Part shown: positions 1 through 8,358 of the stretch, in pieces
Layout of the letters: each line of letters opens with the position of its first letter
How positions within the stretch are numbered: the first letter of the stretch is position 1
DNA from: Palsa-870 sp035937155
GTDB taxonomy: Bacteria; Chloroflexota; Dormibacteria; Dormibacterales; Dormibacteraceae
Length of the DNA: 38,998 bases
Reading direction: 5' to 3'
Assembly (NCBI GenBank): GCA_035937155.1
Contig: DASYVJ010000102.1
Location: 1 to 38,998, forward strand
Program-made: the position numbers and the translations under genes
The notes under the pieces: generated by a model
Told to the model about the DNA's origin: nothing
The model's database searches: none
The model's input: only the letters and a program-made list of their open reading frames with translations

Positions 1-248
1 AGCAGGGCGGTTGCGGTCGAGGCAACGATGAGGGCGAGCGTGTTGATGAACAGCACGGTCGAGAGGAAGCGATTCGGGTCCGCGCGCAAGCGCTGCAGGA
101 TCGCCGCGGACTTGCTCCCCTGCTCCGCGAGGAAGCGCACGCGCAGGCGTCCGACAGAGGTCAACGCCGTCTCGGTGCCGCTGGCGAGCGCGGCGATGAC
201 AAAGCACACGAGGAGTACGAAGACCTCGAAAACTTCTTGACCAGTCAT
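1..248 (-). CDS. CNNM/DUF21 (HlyC/CorC-type) membrane protein, N-terminal part only
   Basis: Reading leftwards from an ATG at 246-248, the frame stays open to the window edge, giving the first 82 residues. It starts MTGQEVFEVFVLLVCFVIAA, a hydrophobic segment, followed by ASGTETALTSVGRLRVR and a second hydrophobic segment (FLSTVLFINTLALIVAS). The small-residue run with a conserved E-T-A-L after the first helix, then an R-rich loop, is typical of the DUF21/CNNM transmembrane domain of the CorC/HlyC family, linked to Mg2+ or Co2+ efflux. The CBS and CorC_HlyC domains would lie outside the window. The start is 10 bases after the prs stop codon, so it is probably the third gene of a glmU-prs operon. 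The family assignment is good; the transported ion is not known. Confidence 0.75.
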   Translation of the reverse strand, partial: MTGQEVFEVFVLLVCFVIAALASGTETALTSVGRLRVRFLAEQGSKSAAILQRLRADPNRFLSTVLFINTLALIVASTATAL

Positions 249-258
249 GACGAGCGGG

Positions 259-1251
259 CTATCGGAAGAGCTCGCTGACGCTCCGGTTCTCGTGCACCCG
301 GATGATCGCCTCCGCGAGCAGAGGTGCCACCGACAGTACCGTGATCAGCGGACTGAGCTTCTCGGGTCGGATCGGAACCGAATCGGTCACGATGACCTCG
401 TCAACCTGGGCTTTTTTGAGCCGTTCGACGGCGTTCCCCGTGAGGACCGGATGGGTGGCGGCGATGATCACCTTGTGCGCGCCCGAGTCGCGCAGTGACT
501 GGGCAAGCTTGGAAACGGTGCCGCCGGTCGTGATGATGTCTTCGACCACCACGCAGTCGCGACCCTTTACATCGCCTGACACTGCGATCAACTCGACATC
601 CCCCTCGTCCCCTGTTCGCCGCTTGTACCCGAACGCGATGGGAGCCTGGAGCTGGTTAGCAACGAGCTCGGCGCGCCGGCCGCCGCCTGCGTCTGGAGCC
701 ACGACCGTGAGGTTGTGGAGATTCCGGGTGAGCAGGTACTCGGAGATGATGTTGTGCGGCGAGAGGTGGTCAGTGGGGACGTCGAAGAAGCCCTCGATGG
801 CTTCGGCGTGGAGATCGAGCAGCAGCAGCCGGTCCGCTCCGGCGAGCGTGATGAAGTTCGCGACCAGCTTGGCCGAAATCGGTTCGCGGGGCTGTGTCTT
901 GCGCTCCTTGCGCGCGTAGCCGTAGTACGGGATGACGGCGGTGACCCTTCCCGCCGACGCTCGGCGCAGCGCGTCGAGGATAATGAACAGCTCCATCAGG
1001 TTCTCGTTGACCGGTGGGCAGCTGGGCTGGATCACGAACACGTCGTGTCCGCGCATCGAGTCCTCGATCTTGACGTTGATCTCGCCATCGGGGAACCGCC
1101 TTAGTCGCGGATCCGTGAGCGGGATGCCGAGCTGGTCGGAGATGCGGTGCGCCAGCTCGGGGTTCGCGCTGCCCGCGATGAGCTTGAGGGCGCCCCACGG
1201 CGAGGCCTCCTCGCCGGTGAACTCGACCGCGGTCTGAAGCCTTCCGATCAT
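259..1251 (-). CDS. prs: Ribose-phosphate pyrophosphokinase (PRPP synthase, class I)
   Basis: Cytosolic enzyme making PRPP from ribose 5-phosphate and ATP, the precursor of purines, pyrimidines, His, Trp and NAD. The 330-residue protein shows the family signatures in order: FPDGEINVKIEDS (substrate/regulatory loop), RKERKTQPREPISAKLVA (ATP-binding flexible loop), LLLLDLHAEAIEGFF, VVAPDAGGGRRAE, and the PRPP-binding VVVEDIITTGGTVSKL near residue 230. Length is slightly above the usual ~315 because of about 20 extra N-terminal residues. The ATG at 1249-1251 overlaps the glmU stop as ATGA, which supports this start and implies translational coupling. The second aspartate of the usual DDxxxTGGT PRPP loop motif is kept, but the loop begins E-D-I rather than D-D-M, a minor variation. 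GlmU followed by Prs is a common bacterial gene order. Confidence 0.96.
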   Translation of the reverse strand: MIGRLQTAVEFTGEEASPWGALKLIAGSANPELAHRISDQLGIPLTDPRLRRFPDGEINVKIEDSMRGHDVFVIQPSCPPVNENLMELFIILDALRRASAGRVTAVIPYYGYARKERKTQPREPISAKLVANFITLAGADRLLLLDLHAEAIEGFFDVPTDHLSPHNIISEYLLTRNLHNLTVVAPDAGGGRRAELVANQLQAPIAFGYKRRTGDEGDVELIAVSGDVKGRDCVVVEDIITTGGTVSKLAQSLRDSGAHKVIIAATHPVLTGNAVERLKKAQVDEVIVTDSVPIRPEKLSPLITVLSVAPLLAEAIIRVHENRSVSELFR

Positions 1252-2570
1252 TTCGCTTCCGAGGGGGAATCCGAGCTCACGACTTTTCTCCGTACCACCC
1301 TAGCTGGAACTCCGACGGCTGTCGCGCCATCAGGCACGTCCTTGGTGACGACCGAACCCGCTCCTGTGCGGGATTCCCTGCCAAGTTTGACGGGAGCGAC
1401 CAGCATCGTGTCCACGCCGACGAATGCGCCGTCGCCGATCTTGGTCCGGTTCTTGTTGGTCCCGTCGAAGTTGGCGGTGATCGTGCCGGCGCCTACGTTG
1501 ACGCCCTCACCGACGTCCGCGTCGCCCAGGTAGGACACGTGCGGGACCTTGCTGGCCCGGCCCACCCTCGTGCGGACGAGCTCGGTGAAGCTGCCGACGT
1601 GTACGTCGTCGGCGATCTCAGTGCCTGGCCGCAGCTTGGCGAAGGGTCCGCAGTCGGATCGGTTGCCGATCCTCGCGTCCTCTATATGCACGTGCGGGCC
1701 GATGCGGCAGTCGGAGCCGATTGCGGTGTGCCCCTTGATGACGGTGAATGGCTCGATGACTGTGTCCTGGCCGATCGTCACGGCGGCGTCGACGAAGGTG
1801 GAGTCTGGATCGACGATGGTGACTCCCGCCAGCATGAGCTGGTCGAGGATTCGTTTCTGGATGGTTTTGGCGGCCTGGGCCAGCCTGGTGCGGTCCTTAA
1901 CGCCCATGGCTTCGCTGGGGTCGTCGAGTTTCACGATCGTCACCGGGCCAATGTGTAGGAAGACGTCGGTCAGGTAGAACTCGCGGGCCATGTTTTCGTC
2001 CGTGATCTCTTTAAGGGCGGTGATCAGCTCCGTGCCATCGAAGCAGTAGACGCCCACGTTGAACTCGTGGATGTTTTTCTGCATCTCCTCGGTCGCGTCT
2101 TTGCGCTCGACGATGCGGGAGAGCGATCCGTCGGCGGCGCGGATGATGCGGCCGTCGTTGCGGGTGGGGTCCTCGACACTGGCGATCGTGGCGGGAGTGT
2201 TTTCGGCGCGATGGGTGTCGACGATCTTTTTGATGGTGACGGCGGTCAGAAGTGGTGAGTCGCCGTTGACCACGAGGACTGCTTTGCCTTTTAGCTCGCT
2301 TTGGTCGATCTGCAGCAGGGCGTGGGCAGTACCTTTCGGATCGCGTTGGAACGTCGGCGCGATGCCCCTCTCATCGAGGTGGGCGGCAACCTCGGCGTGA
2401 TGGGGGTTGACGATGACCTTGATGTCCTTGGCGCCGGCTTCTGTGACCGCGTCGAGGACGTAGTCGAGCATCGGGCGGCCGCAGATCGGGTGGAGGACCT
2501 TGGGAATACGTGACCGCATCCTGGTGCCGTGACCGGCGGCGAGTATGACGGCCGTTATCGATTGGCTCAA
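1248..2570 (-). CDS. glmU: Bifunctional GlmU: GlcN-1-P acetyltransferase / GlcNAc-1-P uridylyltransferase
   Basis: Makes UDP-GlcNAc for peptidoglycan in two steps. The N-terminal nucleotidyltransferase carries LAAGHGTRM (residues 10-18) with the catalytic Lys at 24, and LVVNGDSPLL as the metal-binding Asp region. The C-terminal half is a left-handed beta-helix of hexapeptide repeats. It holds RPGTEIADDVHVGSF and VPHVSYLGDADVG, whose His corresponds to the acetyltransferase catalytic base, and GAGTITANFDG. The length, 440 residues, is a little below the usual ~455. The start is a TTG at 2568-2570, preceded by AAAGGG about 9 bases upstream. A perfect TATAAT box lies about 27 bases upstream. It is the first gene of the operon glmU-prs-CNNM, overlapping prs by 4 bases. 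Confidence 0.97.
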   Translation of the reverse strand: MSQSITAVILAAGHGTRMRSRIPKVLHPICGRPMLDYVLDAVTEAGAKDIKVIVNPHHAEVAAHLDERGIAPTFQRDPKGTAHALLQIDQSELKGKAVLVVNGDSPLLTAVTIKKIVDTHRAENTPATIASVEDPTRNDGRIIRAADGSLSRIVERKDATEEMQKNIHEFNVGVYCFDGTELITALKEITDENMAREFYLTDVFLHIGPVTIVKLDDPSEAMGVKDRTRLAQAAKTIQKRILDQLMLAGVTIVDPDSTFVDAAVTIGQDTVIEPFTVIKGHTAIGSDCRIGPHVHIEDARIGNRSDCGPFAKLRPGTEIADDVHVGSFTELVRTRVGRASKVPHVSYLGDADVGEGVNVGAGTITANFDGTNKNRTKIGDGAFVGVDTMLVAPVKLGRESRTGAGSVVTKDVPDGATAVGVPARVVRRKVVSSDSPSEAK

Positions 2571-2596
2571 GATTTGGCCCTTTCGGGTTGAGCGAG

Positions 2597-2602
2597 ATTA
2601 TA
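2597..2602 (-). promoter_or_regulatory. Probable -10 box of the glmU-prs operon promoter
   Basis: On the minus strand these bases read TATAAT, a perfect sigma-70-type -10. Transcription would begin about 20 bases before the TTG start of glmU. No good TTGACA-like -35 is visible at 16-18 bases upstream, so the call rests on the -10 box and its position. Upstream of it, at 2639-2654, is a G/C-only palindromic run (six G, six C, four G) that separates it from the divergent ferritin-like gene. A weaker plus-strand TATAAC at 2709-2714 could serve that gene. Confidence 0.5.
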
Positions 2603-2769
2603 CGGGCGGGGTTTGGAGCCCATTTCGAGACCCCTTTCGGGGGGCCCCCCGGGGCCACGCGTAGATGCGACCGGAATGATCCGAATCAGCGTGGGCTCCG
2701 TACCTACGTATAACACCGAGCCATAGCGAACTGGTTCGCATGCGAAGTTCCCGGTGGGAGGAAAAGCAC

Positions 2770-3597
2770 ATGGATGATCCCCAGTTGGCATTTGGCGGCG
2801 CCAGATCACGACGCGGATTCCTTAAGGCAGGGCTTGCGGCTGCCGGCGCCGCGACAGCAGCCGGGCTTACGTTCGGTACCGCATTCGCAGACGATGATGG
2901 GCCTGATGGCGGCGACAGCACCCTCGACATCTTCAACGGTGCGTTGACCGCCGAGCAGCTGGCCGTGACCTTCTACTACAACGGTCTGCACGCTTCCGGC
3001 GCCAACTTTCCGGGCGTGCTGTCAGCCGACCACATTCATTACTTTCAGGCTGGCCTCTGGGAGGAGCATCGCCACGCCCAGCTCTTTGCCGCGGTCGGCG
3101 CTAAGAGTCTGGCGGGCCCGTCGCCAAAATTCTTCTTTCCGGCGGGCACATTTGAAAACGAGGCTGTCTTTCTGGCAGTGCTTGCAGCTCTCGAGGATGC
3201 CTTCGTTGCCGCCTACCTCGCCGCGGTCGGCGAGTGGAGTCGCGGCGGCAGCCGGGCCCGCCGCACGGTTCCGACCGGATACACCCCGGGCCAGCTGGCA
3301 AAGGTCGCGGGCCAGATCTTGGGCGTCGAGGCCGAGCACCGCACGCTCGGGCGAGACGTCGGCGGCGCTGCGGTGCCCAACAACCGCATTTTCGAGAAGG
3401 CCCTCTTCGAGCGAGTCGGAACGCCGACTGACGCCAATGGGACAGCGGTCGGCGCTCTGCTTCCCTTTGTGACGGGAAGCGGCTTCGCTCCTGGTTCACA
3501 TCCGCTCCCATCTGATGGCGATGTGATGACCACTGCGACGACCTCCACCATCGATCAACTGGAAAACGATTGGCCGGGCGGTCTCGCAAAGCCGTAG
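2770..3597 (+). CDS. Tat-exported ferritin-like (Ferritin_2) domain protein
   Basis: The protein begins MDDPQLAFGGARSRRGFLKA. S-R-R-G-F-L-K is a twin-arginine motif, followed by an Ala/Gly-rich hydrophobic stretch and a likely cleavage after AFA (about residue 38), so it should be exported folded. The mature part (LDIFNGALTAEQLAVTFYYN, HYFQAGLWEEHRHAQLF, LEDAFVAAYLAAVGEWS, GQILGVEAEHRTLGRD) is a four-helix ferritin-like bundle with Glu and Glu-x-x-His residues placed as in Ferritin_2/DUF4439-type proteins. The metal and any catalytic role cannot be told from sequence. The ATG at 2770 is chosen over an in-frame ATG at 2740 because GGGAGGAAAA lies 5-13 bases before it and the Tat signal then starts properly. 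It stands alone, divergent from glmU and ahead of lon. Confidence 0.8.
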   Translation: MDDPQLAFGGARSRRGFLKAGLAAAGAATAAGLTFGTAFADDDGPDGGDSTLDIFNGALTAEQLAVTFYYNGLHASGANFPGVLSADHIHYFQAGLWEEHRHAQLFAAVGAKSLAGPSPKFFFPAGTFENEAVFLAVLAALEDAFVAAYLAAVGEWSRGGSRARRTVPTGYTPGQLAKVAGQILGVEAEHRTLGRDVGGAAVPNNRIFEKALFERVGTPTDANGTAVGALLPFVTGSGFAPGSHPLPSDGDVMTTATTSTIDQLENDWPGGLAKP

Positions 3598-3782
3598 GCC
3601 TACTCTGGCGGGGGGCGGGGCAATCGTCGACGCCTCGCCCCAGCCGGCCGATCCTGGCATCACGCAGCCGACGGGCAAGGTCTTCGTCAACTGGCTCGCC
3701 TTCGCTCCGGACGAGTTCTGGCCGGGCCCCCTGATTCGTCAACCGGCGTGAGTTTTCCAGCGGCGGGGAATACTGTGTTCCT
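3598..3782. other. Short intergenic stretch between the ferritin-like gene and lon
   Basis: No complete gene is visible. One plus-strand frame (3602 to the TGA at 3749-3751) stays open for 49 codons and has a protein-like composition, but no ATG, GTG or TTG lies in it or in the open stretch before it. The segment also holds a G-run (3609-3620) facing a short GCCCC, a weak hairpin candidate without a T-tract. The lon start region contains no strong Shine-Dalgarno; GGCGGGGAA lies about 13-20 bases before the GTG. Confidence 0.3.
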
Positions 3783-6287
3783 GTGAGCGAGGTACCAGCC
3801 GTCAACATCGAGGGAGCCGTCCCGTCGCGACTTCCGGTGCTGCCGCTCAAGTCGACAGTCGTGTTTCCGCGGATCTTCATTCCGCTCTCGGTCGGCCGCA
3901 AGCGCTCGCTGCAGCTGCTCGAGGACCTGGCCGGCGTCGAGCGCCACATCGCGGTCGCAACCCAGCTCGATGAGTCAGCGGAGGAAGTCGGATTCAACGA
4001 CATCCACCACATCGGAGCGATGGTCCGGGTGCAGCACCTGCTGAAGCTGCCCGACGGAACCGTGCAGCTTGCGGTGCTCGGTCTGAGGCGCATCCGGCTG
4101 ACCGAAGCGATTTCCGAGGACCCGTACCTCGAGTGCGGGGTCGAGATGCTGCCGGAATCGTCCGAAGGCATCCTTTCACTCGAGCGCGAAGCCCTGATGC
4201 GGCGCGCGATCTCGTCTTTCCAGCAGCTGGTCACGCTGGCTCCGCACCTGCCGGCCGAGCTTTCGAGCGCGGCAGCAGCGATCGACGATCCGCTGCACCT
4301 CGCCTACTACATCGCCAACCACATCCGGCTGACGACCGAGCAACGGCAGGAGATCCTCGAGCTCAACTCGGCCAAGGAAAAGCTCGAGCGGCTCCTCGGT
4401 CACATGGCGCACGAGCTCGAGGTCCTAGAGCTGGGTCGCAAGATCCAATCGCAGGCCGAAGAGCAGATGGGCAAAGCGCAGCGCGAGTACTTCCTGCGCG
4501 AGCAGCTGAAGGCAATCCAGCGCGAGCTTGGTGAGCTGGACAGCGAGCATGGAGAGCTGATCGAGCTGCGCGAGCGGATCGAGAAGGCGGGCCTGCCGGC
4601 CGAGGCCAAGCGAGAGGCCGACCGCGAGATCGCGCGTCTCGAGCGCATCCCTTCCGCCTCACCAGAGTCGTCAGTGATCCGCACGTATCTCGAGCTCATC
4701 GTGTCGCTGCCCTGGAACATCTCTACTGGCGGCGAGGTCGAGGTGGCCAAGGCCCGCGAGATCCTGGACGCAGACCACTACGACCTCGACAAGGTGAAGC
4801 AGCGAATCGTCGAGCACCTGGCGGTGCGGCGGTTGAAGCAGCAGCGCAAGTCGACCGACCGCGGCCGCGAGCCGATCCTGTGCTTCGTCGGCCCGCCAGG
4901 CGTCGGCAAGACTTCTTTGGGTCAATCGATTGCGCGCGCGATGGGTCGCAAGTTTGCCCGTGCATCGTTGGGTGGCGTGCACGACGAAGCAGAGATTCGC
5001 GGCCACCGGCGCACCTATATCGGCGCCATGCCAGGTCGCATCCTGCAGGCGATCCGGCGCGCCGAGTCGAATGATCCGGTCTTCATGCTGGACGAGGTCG
5101 ACAAGATCGGCGCCGACTGGCGTGGTGATCCGTCATCCGCTTTGCTCGAGGTTCTTGACCCCGAACAGAACAAGGATTTCCGCGACAACTACCTGGACGT
5201 GCCGTTCGACCTTTCCAAGGTGATGTTCATCACCACGGCAAATACGCTTGACACGATCCCGCCGGCGCTGCGCGACCGCATGGAGGTGTTGAACCTCTCG
5301 GGTTACACAGAGGAAGAGAAGCTGCACATCGCGCAGATGTTCCTCATCCCGAAGCAACTCATCGCGCACGGTTTGCGACCCGGCGAGATCACGATGTCCG
5401 AGGAGGCGATCCGGCTGATCATCAGCCAGTACACGCGCGAGGCGGGCGTGCGAAACCTCGAGCGCGCGATCGCATCGGTCATGCGACGCGACGTGGCGGA
5501 CATGGCCGTCGGCAAGCGCTCACGCCGCACAGTCGATGACGTCAAGCGCGTGCGCGCTGCGCTGGGCAAGCGGCGCTATTACGACGACGTGGCAGAGCGG
5601 ATCGACCGCCCTGGCGTCGCCACCGGTTTGGTGTGGACGCCGACCGGCGGCGAGATCATCTTCGTCGAGGCGGCACTCACGCCAGGCAAGGGAGAGCTGA
5701 AGCTCACGGGGCAGCTCGGCGAGGTGATGAAAGAGTCAGCCTCTGCGGCGCTCTCGTACCTGAAGTCGCGAGCCGAGTCGCTGGGCATCGATCCGACGCT
5801 GTTCGACAAGAACGACATACACGTGCACGTGCCGGCAGGCGCTCAGCCCAAGGAAGGACCGTCGGCCGGCGTGACCGTGCTCACCGCGATGGCTTCTCTG
5901 CTGACCGGTCGGCCGGTGCGCGAGGACGTGGCGATGACGGGCGAGATCACGCTGCGCGGGCGCGTGCTGCCAATCGGCGGCATCAAGGAGAAGGTGCTCG
6001 GCGCGCACCGCGCTGGATTGCGGCGCGTGCTCCTGCCTCGGCGCAACGAAGCGGACCTCGATGACATTCCTGCCGACCTGCGCAAAGAGATGCAGCTGGT
6101 CTTGATCGAGTCGATCGACGAGGTACTGCGTGAGGCGCTGACGCCCCGCCGGCCGGCTGCCGGGTCGAACGGAGCTAACGGCGCCGGACGTGCTGCACGT
6201 GCTGTGCCCGCTGCAAAATCCGTTCGTGCGCGGCCAGCTCCACCGAGTCGTCGAGCGGTGAAAGCTCGTCGACGCCCCGCCGGATGA
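3783..6287 (+). CDS. lon: ATP-dependent Lon protease (LonA)
   Basis: Cytosolic AAA+ serine protease that degrades misfolded and regulatory proteins. Domains in order: N-terminal LON substrate-binding domain (about 15-210, LPVLPLKSTVVFPRIFIPLS), a coiled linker (QAEEQMGKAQREYFLREQLK), an AAA+ module with Walker A GPPGVGKTS (370-378) and Walker B VFMLDEVDK (433-441), and the protease domain with catalytic Ser in PKEGPSAG (S694) and Lys in IKEKVLG (K737), 43 residues apart as in E. coli Lon. The conserved part ends near residue 785 (DEVLREAL). The last ~48 residues are a low-complexity Ala/Arg/Pro tail, most of it encoded opposite the 3' end of gatD. The start is a GTG at 3783. No HAIR/CIRCE-like operator was recognised upstream. 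Confidence 0.97.
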   Translation: MSEVPAVNIEGAVPSRLPVLPLKSTVVFPRIFIPLSVGRKRSLQLLEDLAGVERHIAVATQLDESAEEVGFNDIHHIGAMVRVQHLLKLPDGTVQLAVLGLRRIRLTEAISEDPYLECGVEMLPESSEGILSLEREALMRRAISSFQQLVTLAPHLPAELSSAAAAIDDPLHLAYYIANHIRLTTEQRQEILELNSAKEKLERLLGHMAHELEVLELGRKIQSQAEEQMGKAQREYFLREQLKAIQRELGELDSEHGELIELRERIEKAGLPAEAKREADREIARLERIPSASPESSVIRTYLELIVSLPWNISTGGEVEVAKAREILDADHYDLDKVKQRIVEHLAVRRLKQQRKSTDRGREPILCFVGPPGVGKTSLGQSIARAMGRKFARASLGGVHDEAEIRGHRRTYIGAMPGRILQAIRRAESNDPVFMLDEVDKIGADWRGDPSSALLEVLDPEQNKDFRDNYLDVPFDLSKVMFITTANTLDTIPPALRDRMEVLNLSGYTEEEKLHIAQMFLIPKQLIAHGLRPGEITMSEEAIRLIISQYTREAGVRNLERAIASVMRRDVADMAVGKRSRRTVDDVKRVRAALGKRRYYDDVAERIDRPGVATGLVWTPTGGEIIFVEAALTPGKGELKLTGQLGEVMKESASAALSYLKSRAESLGIDPTLFDKNDIHVHVPAGAQPKEGPSAGVTVLTAMASLLTGRPVREDVAMTGEITLRGRVLPIGGIKEKVLGAHRAGLRRVLLPRRNEADLDDIPADLRKEMQLVLIESIDEVLREALTPRRPAAGSNGANGAGRAARAVPAAKSVRARPAPPSRRAVKARRRPAG

Positions 6288-6954
6288 GGGCGCTCCGGAT
6301 CAAGTAGTCCGCCAGGTGCGGATTCTTCGGCAGCAGCGAGCCGTGCAGGTATGTGCCGAGCACCGTTCCCTGTAGGCAGCCCTCCGTGCCATCGCTTCCG
6401 TTATTGCCGAAGCCCAGCCTGGTTTTGCCCAGCGGTCTGGCCTTCGGCCCTAGGAATGTGCGACCGCTGTGGTTTTCGAAACCCACCAGCGTTTTTGGGT
6501 TGAGGGTGTCGATCTCGGCGTCGACGACCACGTCGCCGATGAACCGCTTCTTCCCCGCCTCGGTCTTGACGTCGATCATGCCGATGCCTGGGAACAGCTC
6601 GCGCTCGGCCGTCTGGTAGTAGTGACCCAGGAGCTGGTAGCCACCGCACACCGCTAGGACGCCAGCGCCGTTGCGTACCGCCTGTTCGAGTGGAGGTTGC
6701 TTGAATTCGAGCAGGTCCTGGTACACGAGCGCCTGCTCGCGGTCCTGCCCGCCGCCGAAGAAGAAGACGTCGACCTCCTCCATCTGTTGCGTGGTGCCGC
6801 GCCCAAGCTCGATGAGTCTTGACTCGAAGCCGCGCCACTCGGCGCGCTTGAGGAGCGTCAGGATGTTGCCGCGGTCGCCGTAGATATTCATGAGGTCGGG
6901 GTAAAGCCAGCCCACCGTGAAGGTTTGCTTCGTGCTCTTTTTTGCTCGCGCCAT
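6175..6954 (-). CDS. gatD: GatD: glutaminase subunit of lipid II isoglutaminyl synthase
   Basis: Class I glutamine amidotransferase (CobB/CobQ-like) that supplies ammonia to MurT, so that the alpha-carboxyl of D-Glu in lipid II becomes D-isoGln. Visible signatures: GWLYPDLMNIYGDRGNI at the N-terminus, VDVFFFGGGQDREQ, the nucleophile in AVCGGYQLLG (C103), GFENHSGRT, and the catalytic-type His in GTYLHGSLLPKNP (H204), matching the Cys/His spacing known for staphylococcal GatD. The start ATG is 6 bases from the murT stop, so the two are co-transcribed. The 259-residue length is near normal. Its final residues (QRAQHVQHVRRR) are encoded within a 113-base overlap with the end of lon on the other strand. 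Confidence 0.94.
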   Translation of the reverse strand: MARAKKSTKQTFTVGWLYPDLMNIYGDRGNILTLLKRAEWRGFESRLIELGRGTTQQMEEVDVFFFGGGQDREQALVYQDLLEFKQPPLEQAVRNGAGVLAVCGGYQLLGHYYQTAERELFPGIGMIDVKTEAGKKRFIGDVVVDAEIDTLNPKTLVGFENHSGRTFLGPKARPLGKTRLGFGNNGSDGTEGCLQGTVLGTYLHGSLLPKNPHLADYLIRSALIRRGVDELSPLDDSVELAAHERILQRAQHVQHVRRR

Positions 6955-6960
6955 TTCTTC

Positions 6961-8358
6961 TTAAGTTTCCCAGTAAGGCTTCGCCCAGCCGCGCCTGACG
7001 AGCTCTGCCCTCAGATCGAGCATGGCCGTGTACGTGCACAACAGGTGTGCTGTGTCGCCCTCGTTCGTAGCCCTGATCAGGCTGTCGAGGGCGCGTCCGG
7101 GATCGGTTTCCGGCGCCTCGGCCGTCACGCCGGCGTACTTGAGGCGCACGGCCATGTCATGCGCTCGGTTGCCGGCCGGCACGACGACCTTGGACTTGCC
7201 CTTCAAATGCTCGAAATCGACATCCCAGATCCAAGAGACGTCGGTGCCGTCAGCCTTGCGATCGTTGAGGCCGATCAAGAAGTTCTTGCCCTTGGCGAGG
7301 TCGATGGCGGTTCTCAGTGTCTCGTTGAAACCCGCGGGATTTTTCGAGAGGACCAGGTTGAGGTGGCGGCCACGGAACTCTATGCGCTCCTGGCGGCCGA
7401 ACGCGGCCTCGACGTTTCGCAGGCGTTCCGCAATGTAATTCGGCTCGAGGCCGACGGTGAGGCCGGCGGCAAATGCGGCGACCACGTTGTAGGTGTTGTA
7501 CAGGCCGCCAAGCGGGATCTCGATGTGTGTCTTCTCGATGTCAGCCGAGAAGCGATCGAAGCCGGCGAGCTTGATGTTGGTTGCGGTGATGCTTGGCGTC
7601 GGCCGCGCGAAGTCGTGGTTTGGACATTCGTAGACACCGTCGTGGCCTACGTAAACGGCATCGAAACGCAGGCTTGCCCCACATTTCGGACAGGTGCGCG
7701 CGTCAGCCGCGTGAGGCAGCTCGTGCGCCGCAACTCTGATGTCGTCGAGGCCGAACCAGAGCGGCGGTTTTGGCAGCCCCAGCCCGATCTCGGCGACGCG
7801 CGGGTCGTCAGCGTTGAGGATGGCGGTGCTGCCCTCGGGCAGCGCGCTGAGTGCTTGCTCGATTTTCTTCGCGATCGACTCGAGCTCGCCGTAGCGGTCG
7901 AGCTGGTCGCGAAAGAGGTTGAGGACCAGGGTGGCTCTAGGTTGGATCTCCTCGACAGCTTTCGGGAGGCTCGCCTCGTCGATCTCGAAAACGCCCCAGT
8001 CGGCTCTCAGGCGGCCGTCTGGGCCGGCCTTGGTCAGGGCCGCGGCCGTGGCACCGAAGATGAGGTTGGCCCCCGCGCGGTTGGACACGACGCGGTGCCC
8101 AGCGCCCTCGAGGAGCCAGGTGATCAGGCGCGCGGTGGTCGTCTTGCCGTTGGTGCCGGTGATGACGACCGAGCCTTGCGTGAGGTCGCTTGCGAGCTTG
8201 GCCAGCACACGGGGGTCGATGGCGCGGGCGACGTCGCCGGGGAGCGTCGTGCCGCCGCCGCGGCCGCTGACGCGGCTGAGAGCCCCGGTGGCCTTGCCGG
8301 CCAGGACCGCGGCGGTCTTGCGGATTGATTTCTTGCCGCTCGCGTTTTTGCGCGTCAT
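6961..8358 (-). CDS. murT: MurT: Mur-ligase-like subunit of lipid II isoglutaminyl synthase
   Basis: ATP-dependent ligase subunit that activates the D-Glu carboxylate of lipid II and amidates it with ammonia from GatD. Order: N-terminal helix, Mur-ligase central domain with P-loop GTNGKTTTARL (68-78), LNLFRDQLDRYGELE (about 147-161, typical of MurT), LNADDPRVAEIG, a zinc-ribbon insertion (C223, C226, C245, H248), then the C-terminal Mur-ligase/DUF1727 domain (about 310-465). The ribbon's fourth position is His (CPNH) where I would expect Cys. The ATG at 8356-8358 overlaps the ispE stop as ATGA and is preferred to an upstream in-frame start inside ispE. Third gene of the gamma-CA-ispE-murT-gatD operon. 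Confidence 0.94.
   Translation of the reverse strand: MTRKNASGKKSIRKTAAVLAGKATGALSRVSGRGGGTTLPGDVARAIDPRVLAKLASDLTQGSVVITGTNGKTTTARLITWLLEGAGHRVVSNRAGANLIFGATAAALTKAGPDGRLRADWGVFEIDEASLPKAVEEIQPRATLVLNLFRDQLDRYGELESIAKKIEQALSALPEGSTAILNADDPRVAEIGLGLPKPPLWFGLDDIRVAAHELPHAADARTCPKCGASLRFDAVYVGHDGVYECPNHDFARPTPSITATNIKLAGFDRFSADIEKTHIEIPLGGLYNTYNVVAAFAAGLTVGLEPNYIAERLRNVEAAFGRQERIEFRGRHLNLVLSKNPAGFNETLRTAIDLAKGKNFLIGLNDRKADGTDVSWIWDVDFEHLKGKSKVVVPAGNRAHDMAVRLKYAGVTAEAPETDPGRALDSLIRATNEGDTAHLLCTYTAMLDLRAELVRRGWAKPYWET

Noticed and set aside
2639..2654. G/C-only palindromic run in the glmU/ferritin-like divergent gap
   Set aside because: Could be an operator or hairpin, but no second copy or known site supports it; left as a note under the promoter.
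6925..8328. 467-codon plus-strand open frame opposite murT
   Set aside because: Antisense shadow of murT produced by high GC at codon third positions; no recognisable domain.
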